Source: CALBPI01 sp038524795 (GTDB taxonomy: Bacteria > Pseudomonadota > Gammaproteobacteria > Steroidobacterales > Woeseiaceae). From it: a stretch of 64,000 nt of DNA. The translations under genes were made by a program, and so were the position numbers. The notes beneath the pieces were generated by a model. It was not told where the DNA came from, did not search any database, and saw only the letters and a program-made list of their open reading frames with translations. Below are positions 1 through 9,199 of this stretch, one piece after another; the first letter of the stretch is position 1, and each line of letters opens with the position of its first letter. The stretch lies in assembly GCA_038524795.1 (NCBI GenBank), contig JBCBIJ010000003.1, positions 248,001 through 312,000 on the forward strand, read 5' to 3'.

Positions 1-1
1 G

Positions 2-529
2 CCGCTTTATACGCCCGCCGACATCGGCCGCGACAAGGTCGCCGTCGCCGCGACACGGCTGGCGACACAGCATCCGGGCATAGACATCGTGCCGCGCGCC
101 GAGCGGCTCGTGGGCGATGCTTTGCTCGCTGCCGTCGACGCGGCCGATGTGGCGCTCGACTGCAGCGACAATTTCGCGAGCCGCTTTGCGCTTAACAGAG
201 CCTGCGTCGATACAGGCACAGCACTCGTGTCGGGCAGTGCGTTGCGCTGGGAAGGCCAAGTCGCGGTGTTCGGACCGGACTATGCGAACGCACCCTGCTA
301 CCGCTGCATGTATTCCGACGACGACGAATCACTCGAAGACTGCCAGGGCGCCGGTGTATTGGGCCCGATTCCGGCCACCATCGGCTCACTCATGGCAACT
401 GAGACCATGAAGATGGTGACGGGCACAGGCGCACCCGCGCGGCTGAGCCTATACGACGGCCGCACGGGTGAGTGGCGCCAGCTTGGCGTCAGCAAGAATG
501 CCGATTGCCCCGTCTGCGCGCAGCGCTGA
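2..529 (+). CDS. MoeB/ThiF/HesA-family adenylyltransferase, C-terminal part (5' end outside window)
   Basis: This frame is open from the first bases of the window, so only the C-terminal part is present. Family members adenylate the C-terminal glycine of a small sulfur carrier (MoaD or ThiS) for molybdopterin or thiamine synthesis. Visible signs are the LYTPADIGRDK segment, DCSDNFASRF of the nucleotide-binding fold, and two CxxC pairs (CYRC and CPVC) that bind zinc. GAGVLGPIPATIGSLMATE is the usual motif before the helix that ends the fold. The sequence lies between MoeB and ThiF, so I leave the symbol blank. The next gene is an unrelated exporter, so context does not help. Confidence 0.85.
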   Translation, partial: PLYTPADIGRDKVAVAATRLATQHPGIDIVPRAERLVGDALLAAVDAADVALDCSDNFASRFALNRACVDTGTALVSGSALRWEGQVAVFGPDYANAPCYRCMYSDDDESLEDCQGAGVLGPIPATIGSLMATETMKMVTGTGAPARLSLYDGRTGEWRQLGVSKNADCPVCAQR

Positions 530-834
530 CTCGACACACCATTGACAACAGCGCCTGCGTTCGGCACTGTGCGTCACCTCTCGGCCATCCCGGCCGACCA
601 CTGGACCCGGAACATGGATCATTACGATCACAACCACGCAGGCACCGTGCTAAACGCGCGGCGTGTCGTGGTGCCGGGTCTTTTCGTTGTCGCTTTCCGC
701 CGCAACGGCATCCGATTCCGTAGCACCGGCTAGACCCGCCGCGCACTCAGCGCCGGTTCTCCCTCTCGGTCGACGCAGCGTCGCCGAGACCCCCAAATGC
801 TTCTGCGAGGCTCCGATTCGGGCCCCGCGACGGA
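530..834. other. Intergenic region upstream of the MATE gene
   Basis: About 305 bases without a convincing gene. Short open frames cross it, but none has a ribosome site or recognisable protein. It contains one clear inverted repeat, at 765-788, about 46 bases before the exporter start. I see no riboswitch consensus. The hairpin could be a leader structure or chance in GC-rich DNA. Confidence 0.5.
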
Positions 835-2259
835 ATGGACACCATGACTGCCAATCAACCCGCGACGCGACGCGTCGCCGATCTGTTCAGCCTGTTGCGC
901 GAATCTCTGCGCGACGTCGAACGCGACTACACGACGGGATCGACCCGCCGTGCGCTCGTGCTGCTTGCCGTACCCATGATGCTCGAGATGTCGATGGAGG
1001 CCGTGTTCGCCCTTGTCGACATGATCTATGTGGCACGACTCGGCGCGGCAGCCGTCACGGTCGTCGGCATCACCGAGGCCATGCTCACGATTCTCTACGC
1101 ACTGGCGATCGGTCTTTCGACCGCGACCACAGCGCTCGTGGCGCGCCGTATCGGCGAGAAGCGACCAGCGGCCGCAGCCCTGGCCGCGACCCAGTCGTTG
1201 TGGCTGGCCGCCTTGATGGCGGCTGCCATCGGTATCCCGGGCGCGCAGTTTGCGCACGAGCTGCTAGGCTTCATGGGCGCAGACGCGGAAGTCATTGAGA
1301 CCGGCAACCGCTACACGGCCGTGATGCTTGGTGGCTCAGCGAGCATCTTCTACATCTTCTTGCTCAACGCCGTATTTCGCGGCGCCGGTGATGCCGCCAT
1401 TGCCATGCGTAGCCTGTGGCTCGCCAATGGCGTCAACCTCGTGCTCGACCCCTGCCTGATCTTCGGACTCGGGCCGTTCCCCGAGTTGGGCGTCACGGGT
1501 GCCGCCATCGCCACGACCATCGGTCGTTCGACGGGGATCGCCTACCAGCTTTGGCACCTGACGGGCGCGCGCAGTCGCATTCGACTGCGGCGGCGTCTGA
1601 TTGCGCCGCATGCCGGGGTGATGCTCAAACTGCTTCGAATCTCGGCAGGAGGCATCGGTCAGTACCTCGTCGTAACGTCGAGCTGGTTGCTCGTCATCCG
1701 CATTCTGGCGACCTTCGGCACCAATGCGGTGGCAGGCTTTACGATCGCAATCCGCATCATGGAATTTGTCTACCTGCCCGCTTGGGGACTGAGCAACGCC
1801 ACGGCCACACTGGTCGGGCAAAACCTGGGCGCACGGAAGCCCGACCGGGCGCGTTACGCGGCCGTCGTGGCGACGCGCGCCAATGTGTTGCTCATGCTGG
1901 GTGTCGGCATTGCCTTCGCGTTCGCGCCGGGCGTGCTGCTCGCGCCCTTCACGGGTGATCCATCCGTGTTGCAGATCGCCACGGAGTGTCTGCGCGTTAT
2001 CGGCGCAGGCCTGCCCCTGTTTGCCGTCGGCATGATTCTCACGCAGGCACTCAATGGCGCCGGCGACACCATGACGCCGACCTGGCTCAACCTGATCTGC
2101 TTCTGGCTGTTGCAGATTCCACTGGCGGCCTGGCTTGCACAAGGCACGGCGCTCGAGGAAGGCGGCGTGGCCTGGGCCATCACGATATCGAGCGGGCTTC
2201 TGAGCCTGCTTGCGTGGTTCGTGTTTCGCGCGGGCCGCTGGCAGCAGCAAGCCGTGTAG
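835..2259 (+). CDS. MATE-family multidrug/sodium antiporter
   Basis: 474 residues, the usual size for a MatE transporter with twelve membrane helices. The family exports organic cations or other small molecules in exchange for Na+ or H+ across the inner membrane. The two MatE halves are visible: the first begins near residue 40 (LVLLAVPMMLEMSMEAVFALVD) and the second near residue 270 (LRISAGGIGQYLVV). Each carries the internal GAGDA/GAGDT segment (FRGAGDAAIAMR and LNGAGDTMTPTW). ATG at 844 is an equally possible start, three codons in. The gene stands alone and converges on metH with six bases between the stops. Substrate cannot be told from sequence. Confidence 0.9.
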   Translation: MDTMTANQPATRRVADLFSLLRESLRDVERDYTTGSTRRALVLLAVPMMLEMSMEAVFALVDMIYVARLGAAAVTVVGITEAMLTILYALAIGLSTATTALVARRIGEKRPAAAALAATQSLWLAALMAAAIGIPGAQFAHELLGFMGADAEVIETGNRYTAVMLGGSASIFYIFLLNAVFRGAGDAAIAMRSLWLANGVNLVLDPCLIFGLGPFPELGVTGAAIATTIGRSTGIAYQLWHLTGARSRIRLRRRLIAPHAGVMLKLLRISAGGIGQYLVVTSSWLLVIRILATFGTNAVAGFTIAIRIMEFVYLPAWGLSNATATLVGQNLGARKPDRARYAAVVATRANVLLMLGVGIAFAFAPGVLLAPFTGDPSVLQIATECLRVIGAGLPLFAVGMILTQALNGAGDTMTPTWLNLICFWLLQIPLAAWLAQGTALEEGGVAWAITISSGLLSLLAWFVFRAGRWQQQAV

Positions 2260-2265
2260 CGACGA

Positions 2266-5200
2266 TCAGGCCGCGTCGCGCCGATTTCCGGCGCCCGGTG
2301 TGTAGCCGAGGTTGGGCGCGAGCCAACGCTCAACCTCGGCGACACGCAGCGCCTTGCGCGCGGCGTAGTCGGTCACCTGGTCGACATCGATCTGGCCGAC
2401 AGCGAAATAGCGCGACTCTGGGTGTGAGAAGTACCAGCCGCTCACCGAAGCCGCGGGTGACATGGCAAAGCTTTCGGTCAGTGACATGCCCGTGCGCGCC
2501 TCGACTTCGAGCAGTTCGAACAACGTTGCCTTTTCCGTGTGATCCGGGCAGGCCGGGTAACCGGGCGCCGGGCGGATACCGCGATAGTCCTCGCGAATCA
2601 ACGCGTCGTTGTCGAGTGATTCGTCGGGCGCGTAAGCCCACCATTCGCGTCGCGTGCGTTGGTGCAGGTATTCGGCGCCGGCCTCGGCAAATCGATCCGC
2701 GAGCGCCTTGAGCAGAATGGCCTGGTAGTCATCGTGCTCGGCTTCGAACGCCTGCGCGCGCGCCTCGACACCAAGCCCGGCGGTCACAGCAAAGGCGCCC
2801 ACCCAGTCCTCGTGACCCGAGCCTGCCGGCGCCACGAAATCGGCAAGGCAGCCTTGCGGCAGACCTTCACGAAGCCGTTTTTGCTGACGCAGAAAGTGCA
2901 GTCGGGTGCGAATGCTCTGGCGTGACTCGTCGGTGTAAACGCAGACATCATCGCCCTGCGCGTTCGCGGGGAAGAAACCGACGACGGCGCGAATCTCGAG
3001 CCAGTCCTCCTCAAGGATGCGCGCAAGCATGGCCTGGGCATCGTCAAACAATGCCGACGCGGCCTCGCCAACGATGTCGTCTTCGAGGATTTGCGGGAAT
3101 TTGCCGTGAAACTCCCAGGCGTTGAAGAACGGCATCCAGTCGATGAAATCAACGAGGGTTGCCGCCTCGAGATCTGTGACCGTCTGTAGACCGCGAACCA
3201 CGGGTTTCGGCGGCGAGTAACCGGCCCAGTCGAGAGCGGGCGCGCGCGACCGCGCTGCTTCGATCGTCAAGGCGGGCGCCTTGCGTCGATTGCCAGCGTG
3301 ACTGTCACGCCGCCGCTGACACTCTGATTTGATTTCGTCGATGTAGGCGTCGCGCGCATCCCCAACGAGTCGCTGCGAAACGCCCACAGCACGAGAAGCA
3401 TCTTTGACGTACACGACCGGACCCGCGTAGCCGGGATCGATCTTCACCGAGGTGTGCGCCGGCGACGTCGTGGCGCCGCCGATCAGAAGCGGCTGATCAA
3501 AGCCAAGCCGCTGCATCTCGCTGGCCACGTGCACCATTTCATCGAGGGAGGGCGTGATGAGTCCGGACAGCCCGATAATATCGGCCTGCTCGCGTCTTGC
3601 GGTGTCAAGGATGTCCTGTGCCGGCACCATGACACCCAGATCGATCACTTCGAAGTTATTGCACTGGAGGACCACGCCCACGATGTTCTTGCCGATGTCG
3701 TGCACATCGCCTTTGACCGTGGCCAGCACAATCTTGCCGTTGGACTGGCGCTTGCCATCGCTCTCGGCCTCGATAAACGGAATGAGATGGGCGACGGCCT
3801 TCTTCATGACGCGCGCGGATTTCACCACCTGCGGCAAGAACATCTTGCCCTCGCCGAACAGGTCACCAACGACGTTCATGCCGTCCATGAGCGCGCCTTC
3901 GATGACATGCAGCGGCCGCTCGGCCTCAAGCCTCGCGGCCTCTGTGTCCTCGACGATGTACGCATCGACACCATTGACGAGCGCGTGGCGCAGGCGACCG
4001 GCCACGGGCAATTCGCGCCATGCCGTATCCGTTACTGCCTGACGCGAACCGCCGTCACCCCGGTAGCGCTCGGCGACCTCAAGCAGTCGCTCCGTAGCTC
4101 CTGGCGCAGAATTCAGAACGACGGCCTCTACGGCGTCGCGCAGCTCTGTCGGCAGATCTTCGTAGATCGCGAGCTGGCCCGCATTCACGATACCCATGCC
4201 CATCCCCGCTCGGATCGCGTGGTAGAGGAACACAGAGTGAATCGCTTCGCGGACCGTGTTGTTGCCGCGGAACGAGAACGACACATTGGAAACGCCACCA
4301 CTTACGAGCGCGTGCGGCAGCGTCTCGCGAATCTGCCGCGTTGCCTCGATAAACGCGATGCCGTAGTCATCGTGCGCTTCGATTCCCGTCGCGACGGCGA
4401 AGATGTTGGGGTCAAAGATGATGTCTTCAGGCGCAAAGCCGACCTGCTCGACAAGCAGCGTATAGGCACGCGTACAGATCTCGACCTTGCGCGCGACGGT
4501 ATCGGCCTGGCCCTGTTCGTCGAAGGCCATGACGATCACGGCCGCACCGTAGGCGCGCGCGAGTGACGCCTGCTCGAGGAACGCGGCCTCGCCTTCCTTG
4601 AGGCTGATCGAATTCACGACGGCCTTGCCCTGCACGCATTGGAGTCCCGCCTCGATGACCGACCATTTCGATGAGTCGATCATGACGGGCACGCGCGCAA
4701 TGTCGGGTTCCGCGGCGATCAGATTCAGGAACGTCACCATGGCGCGCTCCGAATCGAGCATGCCTTCGTCCATGTTGACGTCGACAATCTGCGCGCCGTT
4801 CTCCACCTGCTGCCGCGCCACCTCGATGGCGCCCACATAGTCGTCCGCCTCGATGAGCTTTCGGAACCTGGCCGAGCCCGTCACGTTCGTGCGCTCGCCA
4901 ACATTCACGAACAGGTCGTCGGCCGAAATGTTGAGTGGCTCGAGCCCGGCGAGACGGCAGGCCACAGGCACATCGGGAATGCGACGGGGTGCGTGGGGTT
5001 CGCAGGCAGCACGCAGTGCGGCGATGTGTTCGGGCGTCGTGCCGCAGCAACCACCCGCCACATTGATGAGTCCCGCGCGCGCAAACTCGCCGATGACCTC
5101 CGCCATCTGCTCGGGCGTCTCGTCGTACTCACCAAACTCGTTCGGCAGCCCCGCATTGGGATGGGCGCTGACACGCGCGTCGGCGACACGCGCGAGCTCT

Positions 5201-5982
5201 GCCACGTAGGGCCGCATCTCTGCGGCGCCCAAGGCGCAGTTCAACCCGAACAGGAATGGCTGGGCGTGGCGCAGCGCATTCCAGAATGCCTCCGTCGTCT
5301 GTCCCGACAGCGTGCGGCCCGAAGCGTCCGTGATCGTGCCCGATACCATGATGGGCACGCGCTCACCAAGCTCACGACTCAGCGCGCCGATCGCAAACGC
5401 GGCCGCCTTGGCGTTCAGCGTGTCGAACACCGTCTCGATCATGAGGAAGTCGGCACCGCCCTCAACCAACGACCGCGCCGCCACCGTGTAGGTATCAACG
5501 AGCGTGGCGAAGTCGATATTGCGGAAACCTGGATCGTTGACGTCGGGTGATAACGAGGCGGTACGGTTCGTGGGGCCGAGCACACCCGCCACGAACCGTG
5601 GCGCGCCCGTTTCGCGAGCAACGTCATCGGCAACCTCACGGGCAAGACGCGCCGCAGCGAGGTTGAGCTCGGCCACAAGCGCGCCCATGCCGTAATCATC
5701 CTGCGACGGCGCGTTCGAGTTGAAGGTGTTCGTCTCGACAATGTCGGCGCCGGCCTCGAGAAACGCTCGGTGCACCTCACGCACGACATCAGGCTGCGTC
5801 AGCGTCAGCAGGTCGTTATTACCCTTGAGGTCGTGCGACCAGTCGGTGAACCGCGCGCCACGAAAGTCTGATTCTTCGAGGGCGTAAGCCTGGAGCATGG
5901 TGCCCATCGCACCGTCGAGGAACACGATGCGCTGCGCCAGCAGCCGCTCGAGCTCAGCGAAACGTTCGGACGGCGGGGCCAT
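2266..5982 (-). CDS. metH: Cobalamin-dependent methionine synthase MetH
   Basis: 1238 residues, full length. It transfers a methyl group from 5-methyltetrahydrofolate to homocysteine through methylcobalamin in the cytoplasm. The homocysteine domain (about 1-330) has the zinc cysteines C249 (GLNCALG), C312 and C313 (GGCCGTTPEHI). The pterin-binding domain follows (about 350-610; NVGERTNVTGSARF). Next come the B12 cap and cobalamin domain with DVHDIGKNIVG, whose His is the lower cobalt ligand. The reactivation domain at the C-terminus binds S-adenosylmethionine (RPAPGYPACPDHTEK). It is the last gene of the regulator-metF-metH operon, four bases after metF, which supplies its folate substrate. 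Confidence 0.98.
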   Translation of the reverse strand: MAPPSERFAELERLLAQRIVFLDGAMGTMLQAYALEESDFRGARFTDWSHDLKGNNDLLTLTQPDVVREVHRAFLEAGADIVETNTFNSNAPSQDDYGMGALVAELNLAAARLAREVADDVARETGAPRFVAGVLGPTNRTASLSPDVNDPGFRNIDFATLVDTYTVAARSLVEGGADFLMIETVFDTLNAKAAAFAIGALSRELGERVPIMVSGTITDASGRTLSGQTTEAFWNALRHAQPFLFGLNCALGAAEMRPYVAELARVADARVSAHPNAGLPNEFGEYDETPEQMAEVIGEFARAGLINVAGGCCGTTPEHIAALRAACEPHAPRRIPDVPVACRLAGLEPLNISADDLFVNVGERTNVTGSARFRKLIEADDYVGAIEVARQQVENGAQIVDVNMDEGMLDSERAMVTFLNLIAAEPDIARVPVMIDSSKWSVIEAGLQCVQGKAVVNSISLKEGEAAFLEQASLARAYGAAVIVMAFDEQGQADTVARKVEICTRAYTLLVEQVGFAPEDIIFDPNIFAVATGIEAHDDYGIAFIEATRQIRETLPHALVSGGVSNVSFSFRGNNTVREAIHSVFLYHAIRAGMGMGIVNAGQLAIYEDLPTELRDAVEAVVLNSAPGATERLLEVAERYRGDGGSRQAVTDTAWRELPVAGRLRHALVNGVDAYIVEDTEAARLEAERPLHVIEGALMDGMNVVGDLFGEGKMFLPQVVKSARVMKKAVAHLIPFIEAESDGKRQSNGKIVLATVKGDVHDIGKNIVGVVLQCNNFEVIDLGVMVPAQDILDTARREQADIIGLSGLITPSLDEMVHVASEMQRLGFDQPLLIGGATTSPAHTSVKIDPGYAGPVVYVKDASRAVGVSQRLVGDARDAYIDEIKSECQRRRDSHAGNRRKAPALTIEAARSRAPALDWAGYSPPKPVVRGLQTVTDLEAATLVDFIDWMPFFNAWEFHGKFPQILEDDIVGEAASALFDDAQAMLARILEEDWLEIRAVVGFFPANAQGDDVCVYTDESRQSIRTRLHFLRQQKRLREGLPQGCLADFVAPAGSGHEDWVGAFAVTAGLGVEARAQAFEAEHDDYQAILLKALADRFAEAGAEYLHQRTRREWWAYAPDESLDNDALIREDYRGIRPAPGYPACPDHTEKATLFELLEVEARTGMSLTESFAMSPAASVSGWYFSHPESRYFAVGQIDVDQVTDYAARKALRVAEVERWLAPNLGYTPGAGNRRDAA

Positions 5983-5986
5983 GACC

Positions 5987-6886
5987 TCAGGCCGTCAGCT
6001 GCGCCGCGCGCACGCCCAGCGTGTGACAGATTGCGTAGGTGAGCCGCGCGCGGTTAAGCGTGTAGAAGTGGAAATCGTTGACGCCCTCAGCACGCAACTG
6101 GTTGACGAGGTCGATGGCGACGCTCGCCGCGATGAGGTTACGCGTCTCGGGATCTTCGTCGAGCCCCGCGAACCGCTCGTGCAGCCACGCGGGCACGTCG
6201 GTGCCACACATGCCGGCGAAACGCAGCATCTGCGAGAAGCGCGTGATCGGCAGGATGCCCGGCACGATAGGCACCGTGATGCCGGCGTCCACGCAGGCAT
6301 CACGGAATCGCAGATAGTGTTCAGCCGAAAAGAAGAACTGCGTGATGGCGCGATTGGCCCCCGCGTCAACCTTGCGTTTGAGATTATCAAGATCGGACTG
6401 CGCCGAGCGCGCTTCGGGGTGCACCTCGGGGTAAGCCGCAACGGAGATATCGAAGTCACCGATCCGACGCAGTCCGGCAACCAGATCGGCGGCATAGGCA
6501 TAGCCGCCGGGATGTGCCTCGTAACATGCCGCACCCTGCGGCGGGTCGCCGCGCAGCGCGACGATGTGTTTTACACCGTCTTCCAGGTATTGAGCCGCGA
6601 TGGCGTCTACCTCGGCGCGGCTCGCACCCACACAAGTCAGGTGCGGCGCCGGCGTCAGGGCCGTCTCACCGAGCACGCGTCGCACCACGTCGTGCGTGCG
6701 TTCGCGCGTCGAGCCATCGGCGCCGTAAGTCACAGACACGAAACGCGGGTTCAATGGCGCGAGGCGCTGAAGAGACGCCCAGAGCGTCTCCGCCATCTTC
6801 TCCGTGGCCGGCGGGAAGAACTCGAACGACACGCTAATCGCATCATCGTCCGATGCTGTCATAGCCAAGGCGCCAGCGACCGTCAT
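5987..6886 (-). CDS. metF: 5,10-methylenetetrahydrofolate reductase MetF
   Basis: 299 residues, normal for bacterial MetF. This FAD enzyme reduces 5,10-methylene-THF to 5-methyl-THF, the methyl donor for the adjacent MetH. Family motifs are SFEFFPPATEKM near the N-terminus (with the catalytic Glu), FVSVTYGADGSTRERT, the folate-site ALRGDPPQG and the central AYPEVHPEA. The start overlaps the stop of the upstream regulator by four bases (ATGA), so the two are translationally coupled. A second ATG eight codons in would also leave a complete enzyme. Confidence 0.97.
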   Translation of the reverse strand: MTVAGALAMTASDDDAISVSFEFFPPATEKMAETLWASLQRLAPLNPRFVSVTYGADGSTRERTHDVVRRVLGETALTPAPHLTCVGASRAEVDAIAAQYLEDGVKHIVALRGDPPQGAACYEAHPGGYAYAADLVAGLRRIGDFDISVAAYPEVHPEARSAQSDLDNLKRKVDAGANRAITQFFFSAEHYLRFRDACVDAGITVPIVPGILPITRFSQMLRFAGMCGTDVPAWLHERFAGLDEDPETRNLIAASVAIDLVNQLRAEGVNDFHFYTLNRARLTYAICHTLGVRAAQLTA

Positions 6887-7764
6887 GCGGAGACCCTCTC
6901 GTCATTGTGTTCAGGACCGGCCAGCGCCACGAGATGCCGACCCTGCGCGTCAGTGGCCTGACGCACGGGACCGCAGCGCACATCGTTGCCCGCCAGAATC
7001 GCCGTCAGCTGATCGATGGCCGCAGCGCCGTCGCCGATGGCTACGTATTCCGTCACGAGCAAATGCCCACCTGGGCGCAGTACGCGCAGCGCCTCCCTGA
7101 GGGCGCGCTCGGGCTGGGACGCGTCAAGCAGTACGCAGTCGAGCACCACGGTGTCGAAGCTCGCGTCATCAAAGTCGAGCGCATACATGTCGCCAGGACG
7201 CACGGTGCAGTTGGCCAGCGAGGCCCGGGCCACGGCGCGGCGCGCCTCGCGACGTGATTGCAGATCGATGTCCACGCCGAACGCACTCTTGGCACGACCG
7301 GCGAGCAGTTTCAGCACAGCGCCGTTGCCCACACCGATATCCAGCAGATCACCCACGGGGTGGCTCAGGAAGGCATCAAGCACCAGACGGTTGAACCGCC
7401 GCAACAGTGGGTCCGCCTCGTTGGCCTGCCGCGCGCCGAGCACACGGTCCAGCGCTTCATTGTCGGTGTCGATCACGGGGTCGGTGTCGTCGACGAGCCC
7501 CAGCAACGCGGAAGCCACGCGGTGCGCCGGTCCCGACATGGGCACGCGGAAATACACGTATTGCCCATCGCGAAAACGCTCCAGCAGGCCCGCATCGCAG
7601 AGAATTTTCAGGTGCCTGGAGACGCGCGGCTGCGACTGGCCGAGCACATCGACAAGATCGCCTACGGTTTGCTCACCCGCGGCGCACAGCGACAGAAGCC
7701 GCAGACGCGTGGGGTCAGCGGCGGCGCGCAGCGCGGTTTGTAGCGTGTCAAAGGGCCAGGACAT
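6883..7764 (-). CDS. ArsR-family regulator fused to a SAM-dependent methyltransferase domain (SahR-like)
   Basis: 293 residues in two domains. Residues 1-95 are an ArsR winged helix (DPTRLRLLSLC, then recognition helix QPRVSRHLKILCDAGLL). Residues 130-245 are a class I methyltransferase fold with glycine motif LLDIGVGNGAVLKLLAG and acidic loop VDID. SahR regulators of proteobacteria have this architecture: they sense S-adenosylhomocysteine and repress methionine-cycle genes. Here the gene heads an operon with metF and metH, and a perfect AT-rich palindrome lies 28 bases upstream of its start. Homocysteine or SAH derepression is therefore the likely logic. The ligand is inferred, not shown. 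Whether the fold still methylates anything is unknown. Confidence 0.85.
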   Translation of the reverse strand: MSWPFDTLQTALRAAADPTRLRLLSLCAAGEQTVGDLVDVLGQSQPRVSRHLKILCDAGLLERFRDGQYVYFRVPMSGPAHRVASALLGLVDDTDPVIDTDNEALDRVLGARQANEADPLLRRFNRLVLDAFLSHPVGDLLDIGVGNGAVLKLLAGRAKSAFGVDIDLQSRREARRAVARASLANCTVRPGDMYALDFDDASFDTVVLDCVLLDASQPERALREALRVLRPGGHLLVTEYVAIGDGAAAIDQLTAILAGNDVRCGPVRQATDAQGRHLVALAGPEHNDERVSA

Positions 7765-7791
7765 CGTTGCTCTATATCCAGAGATCTATAT

Positions 7792-7807
7792 ATAAAGATA
7801 TCTTTAT
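7792..7807. promoter_or_regulatory. Perfect 16-bp palindrome, probable operator of the met operon
   Basis: ATAAAGATATCTTTAT is identical to its reverse complement. It sits 28 bases upstream of the ArsR-type regulator start, in a short AT-rich island (about 7770-7807) of otherwise GC-rich DNA. Position and symmetry fit autoregulation by that ArsR-type dimer. TATATA-like -10 sequences overlap its downstream edge on the minus strand. Confidence 0.7.
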
Positions 7808-7861
7808 GCGAGGGCGCGATGTTACCCCGTTGCCGCCCCAGCGGCAAGCAATATGCGGGAT

Positions 7862-8284
7862 TCAGGCGAAGGTGGCGCTGTCGCCGTCGATCTCGGCCAT
7901 CCGGATCAGTCGGCTCGTCGCGACGGCGGCCGTGCGGTGTTTAACGGCTTCTCGGTAGTCAGCGTCGGTCACCATCTCAAAGAAGGCGCCCGCGTGCGGA
8001 TAGCGCGCGATGAACGCAGCGTCCCAGACCTCGTCCGTCGGCCCGGTGAGCACGATTTCAGGGCGGCCTCGCCAGACGATGCTGCCACCGACCCGCGCGA
8101 AGATCGGACCGCTCTCTTTGCCGTAGCGCCGGTAGGCCTCGGCACCCGAAACATCACCACTACCGTCGCCGTAGTCGGCCACGTCGCGGTAACGAATCAG
8201 GTTGAGCATCAGGATCGGCGTGTCTCGAGGCAGATCCTTGAAAGCATCGAACTGCTCACGGGTGGGGTCGATATGCTCGCTCAT
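7862..8284 (-). CDS. DUF1330-type small protein
   Basis: 140 residues from the ATG at 8284, chosen because AGGAGA lies five bases upstream; an in-frame ATG seven codons earlier lacks such a site. The pattern MLNLIRYRDVADY at the start, GKESGPIFARVGGSIVWRG in the middle and IARYPHAGAFFEMVTDADY near the end fits the DUF1330 group of the dimeric alpha-beta barrel superfamily. The function of this group is not established. The gene stands alone between the met operon and hslO. Confidence 0.75.
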   Translation of the reverse strand: MSEHIDPTREQFDAFKDLPRDTPILMLNLIRYRDVADYGDGSGDVSGAEAYRRYGKESGPIFARVGGSIVWRGRPEIVLTGPTDEVWDAAFIARYPHAGAFFEMVTDADYREAVKHRTAAVATSRLIRMAEIDGDSATFA

Positions 8285-8314
8285 CCAAGTCTCCTCGCCC
8301 GCCAACGGGCCTGA

Positions 8315-9199
8315 TCAGTGCACAGCCGAATCGCCGTCGACGGCGGCCGGATTAAACAAGCGAGCCACATCGACGGCGTCGAGCGTACGCTTGCGGTTGC
8401 AAAACTCGCAAACGATTTCGATCTCGCCGCCGCGCTCCTCGAGCAACTGCCTGGCGTCTGACTCACCCAGCATCTCCAGTGCGCGTTCAGCGCGTTGCTG
8501 GCTGCAACGACAGTGGAACACAACAGGCCGCGCCTCATAGGCAATCAGGTCGTCTTCAGAAAACAGGCGATGCAGCAGCCCGTTATCCACACCCTCTGCC
8601 GTCTCCGCGTGCGTCAGCGTGTCCGCCATGAGGCAAATGCGGCGCCAGTCGTCTTCGTCGATCTCGCCGCCGTCGGGCATGCGCTGCAACATGAGCCCCG
8701 TGACGTGATCGCCGTCGGCGTGCAGCACGAAGTGAGCACCAAGCTGCGCGGACTCACGGTAGTAGCCTGCCAGGCTGCCTGCAAGCGTCGGCGACTCGAT
8801 GGCGACGATCCCCTGGTAACGGTCTCGTGCGTCGCGCGTGTCGACCGTCAACGTGAGGCGACCCGCGCCAATGAGGTCGGCGAAATCTTCAGCGGGCAAA
8901 TCAGAGTCGAGCTCGCCGGCCATGCCACGCACCTGCAGCTGGTCGGTGCATTGCACGATGAGCATGCCCAGCGACCCCTGGCCCGAGAGCTGCAACGTAA
9001 GCATGCCCTCGAACTTCATGGTGCTTGCGATCATGGCCGAGGCACCGACGGCCTGACCCAACGCTTCCCGAACTACAGGCGCGTAGTCATGCAACGCCGT
9101 GAGCTCGCGCCATTGCGCCGACAACTGCACGGCGACACCGCGAACCGGCAGCGCGTCGAACAGGAAGTTGACGAGTGCGTTCTGCTGCGGCTTGGCCAT
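8315..9199 (-). CDS. hslO: Redox-regulated chaperone Hsp33
   Basis: 294 residues, the family length. Hsp33 is a cytoplasmic holdase switched on by oxidative unfolding. The C-terminal zinc switch is intact: HCRCSQQRAERALEML gives CxC and EFCNRKR preceded by C gives CxxC, with the usual spacing. The N-terminal domain shows the family pattern LVNFLFDALPVRGVAVQL and GYYRESAQLGAHFVL. The start codon directly abuts the stop of gatB upstream, so it is probably the last gene of gatCAB-hslO. Confidence 0.96.
   Translation of the reverse strand: MAKPQQNALVNFLFDALPVRGVAVQLSAQWRELTALHDYAPVVREALGQAVGASAMIASTMKFEGMLTLQLSGQGSLGMLIVQCTDQLQVRGMAGELDSDLPAEDFADLIGAGRLTLTVDTRDARDRYQGIVAIESPTLAGSLAGYYRESAQLGAHFVLHADGDHVTGLMLQRMPDGGEIDEDDWRRICLMADTLTHAETAEGVDNGLLHRLFSEDDLIAYEARPVVFHCRCSQQRAERALEMLGESDARQLLEERGGEIEIVCEFCNRKRTLDAVDVARLFNPAAVDGDSAVH

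Noticed and set aside
542..733. Small protein of 63 codons in the gap before the MATE gene
   Set aside because: No ribosome site, no similarity that I recognise, and Arg-rich composition typical of chance frames.
3454..4566. Plus-strand open frame of 370 codons opposite metH
   Set aside because: Shadow of the metH cobalamin and pterin domains; composition is biased to Arg and His as expected of an antisense frame.
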